Assembly (NCBI GenBank): GCA_044352985.1
Contig: JBILCU010000007.1
Coordinates: 124,001 to 188,000, forward strand
From: JADJDM01 sp044352985
Lineage (GTDB): Bacteria > Bacteroidota > Bacteroidia > B-17B0 > Aurantibacillaceae
Direction of reading: 5' to 3'
DNA length: 64,000 nt
The notes below the pieces were generated by a model that made no database searches, was not told the origin of the DNA, and saw only the letters and a list, made by a program, of their open reading frames with translations. Shown piece by piece: positions 1 through 7,672 of this stretch; within the stretch, counting starts at the first letter, position 1, and the number at the start of each line of letters is the position of its first letter. The position numbers were made by a program, and so were the translations under genes.

Positions 1-1087
1 CAATTAATGGAACTGCAAACAATACTGCAAGTAATAAAAATAAACCGTGAAAAAAATTAGACCAGCGTGTTTTTGCACCATAACCAATGTTGGCAGAACT
101 ACGTGCAACTTCACTTATCATGGGCAAACCACCAATAATGCCCGATAATGTATTTCCGATACCAACACCTACAAGATCTTTATTTGCATCAGATTTTCGC
201 TCAAATGGATCAATGTTATCCATTGCTTTTACGGTAAGAAGAGATTCTATACTGCCTATTAATGAAAATAAAATTATATATTCAATAAAGATACCGATGT
301 TAGATGAAATACCTGAAAAATCTACATTGATGAAGCTTTTTTGTAAGGTTTCTACAATATTCCCAACCTTAACCAAAGCAAAATTTGCAATTGCGCCTTC
401 TGTTTTAATATGCAAGGCAAATCCTAACGGAATTGATACAGCAAGTACAATTAATGGTGCAGGTATTTTTTTTATTTTTTGATTGTTTATCAAGCTGTGG
501 ATAATAAGTATAAATAAGCAGGCTATTCCAATTTCAGTTACATGAGCATTTTCTTGCATAATGCTTGAAGGTATCATCGCAAGCAATTCCAATGGTTCTT
601 TACCTTTTAGTTCAGCTGGTGGAATGCCAAATAACGTATGAATTTGTTTTGACATAATTATTATTCCAATTGCAGCTAACATTCCATGAATAGCAGCACT
701 TGGAAACAAATCACTTAGTTTTCCAAATTTTAATAATCCAAATACTATTTGAAATAATCCGGCAACAACTACAGTGGCTAAAGCAAGATGCCAGCCTTGA
801 TCTCCGCCACCAAATGCAGAAACTGCACCTGATGCAATTACTATTAATCCTGCTGCCGGGCCTTTAATTGTTAAGCGGGATCCTGCAAAAAATGAAACAA
901 CAATGCCGCCAATTATTGCGGTAATAATTCCGAAAATTGCCGGGAAATCACTTGCTTTGGCAATTCCAATACTTAAAGGCAATGCAAGTAAAAATACCAT
1001 AAAACCTGCAATGGCCTCTCCTTTAAAATTTTCTTTTAAACCTTCCCAACCATCTTTTGGGATTTCAAGAATTTTATTTTTTTTCAT
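1..1087 (-). CDS. SulP-family anion permease (partial, C-terminus beyond window)
   Basis: Read on the minus strand from ATG at 1087 (protein begins MKKNKILEIPKDGWEGLKEN) and open to the left edge: 362 codons visible, so the C-terminal part, including any STAS domain, is outside the window. The visible part is almost entirely hydrophobic helices separated by short loops. It carries SulP-type features: an early segment GFMVFLLALPLSIGIAKASD, then GSRLTIKGPAAGLIV, and later GNTLSGIIGGLPMISEVARS. SulP proteins move sulfate, bicarbonate or other anions across the inner membrane with Na+ or H+. Divergent placement next to dabA-dabB favours bicarbonate, but this is inference from context; sulfate is the alternative. 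Family call is strong, substrate is not. Confidence 0.88.
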   Translation of the reverse strand, partial: MKKNKILEIPKDGWEGLKENFKGEAIAGFMVFLLALPLSIGIAKASDFPAIFGIITAIIGGIVVSFFAGSRLTIKGPAAGLIVIASGAVSAFGGGDQGWHLALATVVVAGLFQIVFGLLKFGKLSDLFPSAAIHGMLAAIGIIIMSKQIHTLFGIPPAELKGKEPLELLAMIPSSIMQENAHVTEIGIACLFILIIHSLINNQKIKKIPAPLIVLAVSIPLGFALHIKTEGAIANFALVKVGNIVETLQKSFINVDFSGISSNIGIFIEYIILFSLIGSIESLLTVKAMDNIDPFERKSDANKDLVGVGIGNTLSGIIGGLPMISEVARSSANIGYGAKTRWSNFFHGLFLLLAVLFAVPLI

Positions 1088-1122
1088 GACTCAATAATTT
1101 ATTTTAACGAAATGCAAAAGAA

Positions 1123-1151
1123 TTCAAGCAATACTTAAGGTATTACTTGAA
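1123..1151. promoter_or_regulatory. Imperfect palindrome between the small membrane gene and sulP
   Basis: TTCAAGCAATAC (1123-1134) and GTATTACTTGAA (1140-1151) are inverted copies with one mismatch around a 5-nt centre TTAAG. It lies 36 bp upstream of the sulP-like start and just after the stop of the minus-strand gene at 1170-1535. It could be a weak terminator for that gene or an operator for the permease; no long U-tract follows, so operator is not excluded. Confidence 0.4.
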
Positions 1152-1169
1152 AAAATAAATTATACTAAA

Positions 1170-1535
1170 TCAAATTCTGAGATTTCTTACAGCTATGAAA
1201 ATGGAAGTTTCTTCTGTAAGTTGAATTCGGGAAGAAACTTTAGGGTTATCTGTTTTTTCTAAAAAGCTAAAATGAAGATAGGACAGTACTAGGTTTAAAT
1301 CAAAATTTATTGTTTTAACTTCATCATCATCTCCATCTTCCGTTTCTTCTTCAATAAAGTTTGTTAGAAGATTATCATCCGTTGAATTTTTCTTAGGAAG
1401 TAAATTTGTAGAATGGTCTTTATTTATAAATTGATTGCCACTTAAAACATTAAAGGTGTAGGCAATTTGAAAAATTAATGAAATTAAAAATAGAGAAAGT
1501 AATAAAACGCTTCTGTATTTTTTTGAAAAAGTCAT
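1170..1535 (-). CDS. Small membrane-anchored protein of unknown function
   Basis: 121 aa, not recognised. Residues about 8-30 form one hydrophobic segment (SVLLLSLFLISLIFQIAYTF), signal anchor or signal peptide, followed by a polar linker and a very acidic stretch (FIEEETEDGDDDE, near 60-73). The C-terminus is NLRI. A perfect TAnnTTTG box (TACATTTG) ends only 4 nt before the ATG, which supports a real and possibly leaderless gene. The neighbour at 1622 has the same plan (N-terminal hydrophobic segment, FIEEE acidic motif, LRI ending), so the two may be distant paralogues. It lies between sulP and dabA, so a role with these transporters is possible but unproven. Confidence 0.55.
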   Translation of the reverse strand: MTFSKKYRSVLLLSLFLISLIFQIAYTFNVLSGNQFINKDHSTNLLPKKNSTDDNLLTNFIEEETEDGDDDEVKTINFDLNLVLSYLHFSFLEKTDNPKVSSRIQLTEETSIFIAVRNLRI

Positions 1536-1539
1536 TACA

Positions 1540-1547
1540 CAAATGTA
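1540..1547 (-). promoter_or_regulatory. Bacteroidetes -7 element for the gene at 1170-1535
   Basis: TACATTTG on the minus strand matches TAnnTTTG exactly. Only 4 nt separate it from the ATG, so the transcript would start at or very near the start codon. No clear TTTG was found at the -33 distance. Confidence 0.5.
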
Positions 1548-1584
1548 TGCTAAAAATTAGTAATCCATATTTTTTTCAAAAACT

Positions 1585-1616
1585 TTTGCAATTCATTATT
1601 TAAGATGATAGATTTG
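1585..1616 (+). promoter_or_regulatory. Bacteroidetes promoter upstream of the small gene and dabA-dabB
   Basis: TTTG (1585-1588), 20 bp spacer, then TAGATTTG (1609-1616): both boxes match the Bacteroidetes primary sigma consensus. The ATG at 1622 follows after 5 nt, implying a leaderless or nearly leaderless mRNA. No equally good promoter was seen before dabA, so this probably drives the whole rightward unit. Confidence 0.6.
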
Positions 1617-1621
1617 TTGAA

Positions 1622-2011
1622 ATGAATAACCTATTGTTCTCTAAAAACAAACCTTTATTTTCAACCTTTTTGTTTGGGTTATTTTTTGTTTATTCAATTA
1701 TTGTATCTCTTGATTTTACTGGTAATTCATGCTTTTCAACTCAGTATCATAAATTAACATTGTCAGTTAAAAATAACGATACAAAAAATTCAAGTTTTGT
1801 TTTTGAAAGCAATTATTTTATTGAAGAGGAAGATGTAAATGAAAATGAGTTAAAGAAAAATTCTTCTTTACTTTCTGTATTTGTTTGCGCATGTGTATTA
1901 ATCTTAGTGATAAATTTTAAAGATAGATCTTCACTTTTAAAATTTTTTGATTTTTATCATTCAACCACTCTAAAAAAAATATTACAATTAAATTGTATAT
2001 TAAGAATTTGA
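1622..2011 (+). CDS. Small membrane protein of unknown function upstream of dabA
   Basis: 129 aa, not recognised. Two hydrophobic stretches are visible: residues about 11-31 (LFSTFLFGLFFVYSIIVSLD) and about 83-97 (LLSVFVCACVLILVI). Between them is an acidic motif FIEEEDVNENE, and the C-terminus is ILRI. A well-matched promoter sits directly upstream and dabA starts 55 bp downstream in the same direction, so co-transcription with dabA-dabB is likely. It resembles the divergent gene at 1170-1535 in layout and in its last residues. Possibly an accessory or regulatory subunit of the pump; this is inference only. Confidence 0.6.
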   Translation: MNNLLFSKNKPLFSTFLFGLFFVYSIIVSLDFTGNSCFSTQYHKLTLSVKNNDTKNSSFVFESNYFIEEEDVNENELKKNSSLLSVFVCACVLILVINFKDRSSLLKFFDFYHSTTLKKILQLNCILRI

Positions 2012-2066
2012 GAGGTGATTAAACTTTTAAATTATTAGTTTTTTCACTTTATCAATTTTTAAATTC

Positions 2067-4604
2067 ATGAGTCATATAAATTTTAATTCAAGTGAACACA
2101 CACTTGATCATATAGAAACCCAATTTGATGAGGCTTGGGTTTTGCAAAAAATTAAACATTATTTGCCCGCACAGGCACCTTTAAAAGATTTTGTACATCA
2201 CAATACCTTACATGCTTTTCAGTACCATGCCTTTTTTGAATCGCTGAGAAGAGCTTCAAAAATTTTTGGGTACAGAGTTACGCTTTCTTTAAAAGAGTTT
2301 AGGGATAAATATAAAAATGGACAAATCTCAGATGATGTATTGAAGAGAATCATCCATGAAAAAAAGGGAGCAGATTCTTATGCTTTATGGAAAAATAATT
2401 TGCTAGAAAAAGCATACGATACTGAAGTAGCTGCAAGAATTGGCGGATTACGTGCACACTGGAAATCGCGTTTTGATTTTGATATTGATGTAAAAGTTCA
2501 TCCTTTGTTTTTTAGAATACTTTGCAGTTATTTGGATCAAGGTATTTCAACTTGGGATTTTCCGGCAGAAGAAAAGGGATTTTTGTCTTCTATAAGGCAA
2601 ATGGAACGAGTTAGTTATTCCAGTTTTTTTTCAACCAAAAGAGCGAAAGCATTATTAGCCGATGCAACTATTTCGATAAAAGATTTACTTGAAATTGTTG
2701 TTGGAGATGAATCTTTATTCGAACAGTATTTATTCGATCAGCAATTTGCACATCAAGGATGGTCTGGTATGGTTGCAGTGATTGAAAGTTTACCATCTTC
2801 ATTAATTAATTCAAAAAAAATAACTCTTGAAGATGTAATAAAATTAGAGTTGTTACTTGAAATTGATGCGCTTGATAAACATTTTGGAGAAGCCATTTGG
2901 TCGCCCATTGGAAGCGGTGTTAAAATGAAAGCTGTTGATGTTTTGGCAGAAGTGCCTTCTACTGAATTAACGGATGTAATCGAAATTTGGCAAACAGCAT
3001 TTGAGTGGACTTTTTACGATCAAGTTTTATCGGGCATCAAATTAAAAAAGGATGATGCACAGCATGTGAATACTACAAAAAAAACGTTTCAGGCACTTTT
3101 GTGTATTGATGATCGGGAATGCTCTTTCAGAAGATACATTGAGCAATTGGACCATCATGCCGAAACCTTTGGTACTCCAGGTTTTTTTGGAGTAGAATTT
3201 TATTTTCAGCCATCAGGAGCAAAAAATAAAACTAAACTTTGTCCGGCACCTGTAAATCCAGCATTTTTAATTAAAGAGAAAGCAAGTAAAAACCAACCGG
3301 AAAAAGATATCTTTTATCATAAGCATGCCAACTCGCTAGTTCGTGGCTGGTTAGTTTCTCAGGCTCTTGGTTTTTGGGCAGCTTTAAAATTAGCAGGAAC
3401 TGTATTGAAGCCTTCTGAAAACGCTGCAAATGCTAATGCTGCAAAACACATGCATGCTGATTCTGAACTTACTGTTTTTAATACAACACAGGAATCACAT
3501 GATGGTTTACAGATTGGTTTTACAACTCAGCAAGCTGCAGACAGAATGGAAGCTTTACTTAAAAGCATTGGCTTAAACCAACATTTTGCTGATTTAATTT
3601 ACATTATCGGACACGGTGCAAGTAGTGCAAATAATCCTCATTATTCTGCTTACGATTGTGGTGCATGTTGTGGCAGACCAGGTTCGGTAAATGCCCGAGT
3701 TGCAGCTCAAATGCTAAATAATCAGGAATTAAGATTTGAGTTAAGTAAGCGTGGAATTTCAATTCCTAATCAAACACAATTTATTGGAGCCTTACATGAT
3801 ACAACCCGAGATGAAATTTATTTTTATGATTTTCATTTACTAAATGAAACCAATAAAAAAGAACATATTACAAATGAAAAGGTTTTTCGTAAGGCATTAG
3901 ATTTAAATGCAAAAGAGCGTTCACGAAGATTTGAATCTATTAAGAGCAATCGTTCGGCTGAAAAAATTCATCAGGATGTAATAAAACGTTCCGTTTCATT
4001 ATTTGAACCTCGACCCGAGTTAAATCATGCGACCAATACATTGTGTATTGTGGGCAGAAGAAATTTATCCGATCATTTATTCCTCGACAGAAGATCGTTT
4101 ATGAATTCTTATGATTATAAAATTGATCCGGAAGGAAAATATTTGTTTGGCATTTTAAAGGCAGTTGCACCTGTTTGTGGAGGGATAAATCTAGAATATT
4201 TTTTCTCACGTGTGGATAAACAAAAATTAGGAGCTGGGAGTAAATTACCTCACAATGTGATGGGCTTGATTGGTGTTGCAAATGGATATGATGGCGATTT
4301 GCGTCCAGGCTTACCATTTCAAATGACAGAAATGCACGACCCACTTCGTTTGTTAGTCATTGTAGAACATTTCCCGGATGTAATTTTAAACACCATAAAA
4401 AGCAATGATGCCACTTATGAATGGTTCAACAATGAATGGATAAACCTTGTTGCTGTTCATCCTGAAAATGGCCAACAGTTTTTGTTTAAAAATGAGCATT
4501 TTGAACCAATTGATGGCTTAACTTCTGTTCCGGAATACACAGAACACATAGATGAAATTATAGTTTCCACAAATGAAAATTTACCTGTTTACATCATTAA
4601 ATAA
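2067..4604 (+). CDS. dabA: DabA, inorganic carbon transporter subunit (DUF2309/UPF0753)
   Basis: 845 aa, normal for the family. DabA is the peripheral, beta-carbonic-anhydrase-like half of the DAB pump, which hydrates CO2 to bicarbonate in the cytoplasm using energy coupled through DabB. The zinc and catalytic residues are visible: Cys346 and Asp348 in CIDDRE, His516 in IIGHGASS, Cys531 in YDCGACCG. Their mutual spacing closely matches the family members studied biochemically (Cys-x-Asp, then His, then Cys 15 residues later). No signal peptide or membrane segments, as expected. The dabB ATG follows the stop by 3 nt, so the two are translationally linked. The protein is complete with no sign of decay. 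Confidence 0.95.
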   Translation: MSHINFNSSEHTLDHIETQFDEAWVLQKIKHYLPAQAPLKDFVHHNTLHAFQYHAFFESLRRASKIFGYRVTLSLKEFRDKYKNGQISDDVLKRIIHEKKGADSYALWKNNLLEKAYDTEVAARIGGLRAHWKSRFDFDIDVKVHPLFFRILCSYLDQGISTWDFPAEEKGFLSSIRQMERVSYSSFFSTKRAKALLADATISIKDLLEIVVGDESLFEQYLFDQQFAHQGWSGMVAVIESLPSSLINSKKITLEDVIKLELLLEIDALDKHFGEAIWSPIGSGVKMKAVDVLAEVPSTELTDVIEIWQTAFEWTFYDQVLSGIKLKKDDAQHVNTTKKTFQALLCIDDRECSFRRYIEQLDHHAETFGTPGFFGVEFYFQPSGAKNKTKLCPAPVNPAFLIKEKASKNQPEKDIFYHKHANSLVRGWLVSQALGFWAALKLAGTVLKPSENAANANAAKHMHADSELTVFNTTQESHDGLQIGFTTQQAADRMEALLKSIGLNQHFADLIYIIGHGASSANNPHYSAYDCGACCGRPGSVNARVAAQMLNNQELRFELSKRGISIPNQTQFIGALHDTTRDEIYFYDFHLLNETNKKEHITNEKVFRKALDLNAKERSRRFESIKSNRSAEKIHQDVIKRSVSLFEPRPELNHATNTLCIVGRRNLSDHLFLDRRSFMNSYDYKIDPEGKYLFGILKAVAPVCGGINLEYFFSRVDKQKLGAGSKLPHNVMGLIGVANGYDGDLRPGLPFQMTEMHDPLRLLVIVEHFPDVILNTIKSNDATYEWFNNEWINLVAVHPENGQQFLFKNEHFEPIDGLTSVPEYTEHIDEIIVSTNENLPVYIIK

Positions 4605-4607
4605 ATC

Positions 4608-6476
4608 ATGAATTATCTTTTTCAATCGCTCATCATTATTCCTTTACTAGGATATGTTATTAGCATTTTTCTTCCTGAAAAAAAAGAAAAATTAATTTCC
4701 GGCTTTGCCATAACTGCTACTGCAACACATGGTATTGCTCTACTTGTGTTTTTTATATTATGGTTATTAAATAATCATATCACATTAGATGTGAAAGATG
4801 CAGTGCTGCTTAAAACTTCCACCTTTGAGTTTTTTGTTGATTTTTGTTTTGATAAAGTTACTGCCGTATTTATGATGGTTGGAGCTTTTTTGGCTTTTAT
4901 TGTAACGCTTTACAGTCGGTACTATTTGCATCGCGAGAAAGGATATAAGCGCTTCTATTCAACTATTATGCTGTTCTATCTTGGTTATACAATTGCAGTA
5001 ATGGCAGGTAATTTAGAAACATTATTTATTGGATGGGAAGTGTTGGGTGTTTCATCATTTCTTTTAATTGCTTTTTATCGCGAGCGTTATTTGCCGGTGC
5101 GTAATGCTGTAAAAGTCTTTTCCATTTATCGAATTGGTGATGTAGGATTAGTTCTAGCCATTTGGATGAATCATCATCTTTGGCATGAAAACATTACGTT
5201 TTTAAAACTGACCAATTATGAAATTGTGCACGAGCATCTGCAAACGCAAAGTTATATTGGCGCATTTATTTCATTGGCTATTTTATTAGCTGCATTGGTT
5301 AAGTCGGCACAATTTCCTTTTTCTGCATGGTTGCCAAGGGCAATGGAAGGACCAACACCATCAAGTGCAATTTTCTATGGTTCACTATCTGTTCATTTGG
5401 GTATTTTTATTTTGCTTCGAACCTATCCGTTTTGGGAATATCAAACTTCCATTCGTGTATTAATTATTCTTTTAGGATTGTTTACGGCCGTAATTGCAAC
5501 AAGTGTTTCAAGGGTACAATCCAATATAAAAAGTAAAATTGCTTATGCATCTATTGCGCAGATTGGAATCATCTTCATTGAAATGGCATTTGGTTTTTTA
5601 AACATTGCATTAATACATTTTACAGCTAATGCTCTATTAAGAACCTATCAATTATTGGTTTCTCCTTCGGTTGTGAGTTATTTAATCAGAGAGCAGTTTT
5701 ATAATTCTATACCATCAAAGAAAACAATTGAAGATAGCCTGCCTCGCAGACTGGAGTTTACTTTTTACATGTGGAGTTTGAAAGAATTTAATCTTGATAA
5801 TTTTATGAGTAAATACATTTGGGGTCCATTAGAAAAGATAGGTAAACGACTAGAATTTATTTCAGTTAAAACAGCGGTTTTATTTTCTGTTATAATTTAT
5901 GTGATTGGTTTATATTTATTGTTTCATGAAGAATTGTTAGCTCCTCAACTAATAGAAAATCTTCCAATCTTCTTTACATTAATTGGAATGATGCTGGTGA
6001 TAAAATCATTTCGTGAAAAAGAAAATGTAGTTTCGGCTTGGCTACTCATTATTTTAAATCACTGCTGGATTTCATTGGCCATTTCTTTTAATGAACATTT
6101 TAAAAACGATCAAACATTGGTTTATTTAAGTGGGATCATTGTTTCCGGAATTTTAGGATTAGCATGCATTCGTTACATACGTTCCAAAGAGAAGGATGTA
6201 GATTTATTGAACTACCATGGGCATATCTTTGAGCATCCTATACTTGCACTCGTTTTTTTTATTGCCTGTTTGGGTTTGTCCGGATTTCCAATTACTCCAA
6301 CCTTTGTGGGCGAAGATTTAATTTTCAGTCATATTCATGAAAGTCAAATTACACTTGCTATTTTGACTGCTCTTTGTTTTATGATTGATGGTTTATCGGT
6401 TATACGAATTTACTCAAAAGTATTTCTTGGTCCACATACCAAAACTTACCATGAGATTGCGTATAAGTCTTCTTAA
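4608..6476 (+). CDS. dabB: DabB, membrane subunit of the inorganic carbon pump (NuoL/MrpA-like)
   Basis: 622 aa with about 14-16 predicted membrane helices, related to the proton-pumping subunit NuoL/NDH-5 of complex I. Visible family signatures include FIGWEVLGVSSFLLIAFYR and the loop FPFSAWLPRAMEGPTPSSA. It follows dabA by 3 nt. In characterised DAB systems this subunit is the likely cation-coupled, energy-supplying partner that anchors DabA to the membrane. No other complex I genes are present here, so it is not part of a nuo operon. The ending PHTKTYHEIAYKSS is a short cytosolic tail. Confidence 0.93.
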   Translation: MNYLFQSLIIIPLLGYVISIFLPEKKEKLISGFAITATATHGIALLVFFILWLLNNHITLDVKDAVLLKTSTFEFFVDFCFDKVTAVFMMVGAFLAFIVTLYSRYYLHREKGYKRFYSTIMLFYLGYTIAVMAGNLETLFIGWEVLGVSSFLLIAFYRERYLPVRNAVKVFSIYRIGDVGLVLAIWMNHHLWHENITFLKLTNYEIVHEHLQTQSYIGAFISLAILLAALVKSAQFPFSAWLPRAMEGPTPSSAIFYGSLSVHLGIFILLRTYPFWEYQTSIRVLIILLGLFTAVIATSVSRVQSNIKSKIAYASIAQIGIIFIEMAFGFLNIALIHFTANALLRTYQLLVSPSVVSYLIREQFYNSIPSKKTIEDSLPRRLEFTFYMWSLKEFNLDNFMSKYIWGPLEKIGKRLEFISVKTAVLFSVIIYVIGLYLLFHEELLAPQLIENLPIFFTLIGMMLVIKSFREKENVVSAWLLIILNHCWISLAISFNEHFKNDQTLVYLSGIIVSGILGLACIRYIRSKEKDVDLLNYHGHIFEHPILALVFFIACLGLSGFPITPTFVGEDLIFSHIHESQITLAILTALCFMIDGLSVIRIYSKVFLGPHTKTYHEIAYKSS

Positions 6477-6495
6477 AATGAAAATTTAAGGAAGA

Positions 6496-7488
6496 TTAAT
6501 TTGACCAAAATTTATAAGCAACTTTTGTGATTCGTATGCTTTTGTTGATGTGATCTCTGTTTAAAAAAGATTTTATTCTTCTGTCTGTTTCATCATAAAT
6601 ATAACTTAGTTCATTCAGTAGTATATCATTTTTAAATTGTTTTTCTGTTAATAAATTACCCGATACGTCGTATTCAAAACTTGCCTTTACATTAATGCTG
6701 CCTCCGGAATTTGAACTAAAGCTTTTTTCAATCATTTGCCCTGATTGATTGTATTTGAATAATGATTCTTGATTGATCCATGTTGCAATGTATGATTCAC
6801 TAGTTGAAATGAGATGATTTGCTTCATCAAAACTGGAAATTATTTCCTTATAAGTTCTTCCTTCATCATTTAAACAAATCGTTTTAATCTGTCGCTCACT
6901 TGTTTTTACTTGCTGAAATCGTTCATCAGATAATACATGTTGCATTCCTAACTGAAAATTATTTTTATCAGAACTTGTATTTATTTCTTTTGCTCTAACA
7001 ATTTTTAGTGGAAGATTAGTTTCATTGTATTCATAATACACGCTTTCATAGTAATTTCCATCATTAAAACGCGTCATCGTTAAACGATTTTTATTATCAT
7101 AAAAAAAATGAGTGGAGATGGTGTCATAAATAAATTCATTTTTTATTCTAACTCCACCATTACGAACTTTTTTTGATTTTTTACTTACAAATTCAGTATG
7201 TATTTCATGACTGATAGTTTTAGAAATGATCGTGTAATAAAATCGCGTAAGCAAACCTTCCTTATTGAATTCGTAATAATGAATTAAGCCTTTATCCTCA
7301 GCAATTTGTAAATCTTTTTTATCTATAATATCAAAAATCAACACCTTGATGTTATGTTTTTTGATGTAATCCGAATTAAAATTTGGAAACTTATCCGGTC
7401 CAGGTGTAATGCTTGGATTAAGCATTTGAGAAAATAATCTACCTAAACTTATGAAATAGATAAAAATGAAAAGTGTCTTTTTAAACAT
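6496..7488 (-). CDS. Secreted protein with YD/RHS-like strand repeats, function unknown
   Basis: Start taken at ATG 7488 (MFKKTLFIFIYFISLGRLFSQ), which gives a clean signal peptide; an ATG 18 nt upstream would only add six residues. The mature protein holds several repeats of the type YxYNxxxLxxxxxxxx, for example YYEYNETNLPLKI, FEYDVSGNLLTEKQF and YIYDETDRRIKSF, which resemble the strand repeats of RHS/YD proteins and of MORN-like Bacteroidetes secreted proteins. No toxin or protease domain is seen and no T9SS sorting domain. Converges with dabB. Probably periplasmic or surface-exposed; function unknown. Confidence 0.6.
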   Translation of the reverse strand: MFKKTLFIFIYFISLGRLFSQMLNPSITPGPDKFPNFNSDYIKKHNIKVLIFDIIDKKDLQIAEDKGLIHYYEFNKEGLLTRFYYTIISKTISHEIHTEFVSKKSKKVRNGGVRIKNEFIYDTISTHFFYDNKNRLTMTRFNDGNYYESVYYEYNETNLPLKIVRAKEINTSSDKNNFQLGMQHVLSDERFQQVKTSERQIKTICLNDEGRTYKEIISSFDEANHLISTSESYIATWINQESLFKYNQSGQMIEKSFSSNSGGSINVKASFEYDVSGNLLTEKQFKNDILLNELSYIYDETDRRIKSFLNRDHINKSIRITKVAYKFWSN

Positions 7489-7672
7489 GTACTTACAAAT
7501 ATGCAATCAAATGTTATTTTTATTTAGCTGTCAAAATATATTAATTCAAATTTTACGAACAATGCATGTGAATTATTCATGATGTTTTCTTATTTTATTA
7601 AATACTTACGTGACTATTTTGTTTTCGGCAAGTGATTACTATTTTGTAAATTCGTCATCTTATTTTATTGAA

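Noticed and set aside
87..1097. Plus-strand ORFs at the left edge
   Set aside because: The minus strand here encodes a clear SulP permease; the plus frames are shadows.
4099..4344. Minus-strand ORF inside dabA
   Set aside because: Shadow of the strongly supported dabA; no start context or family.
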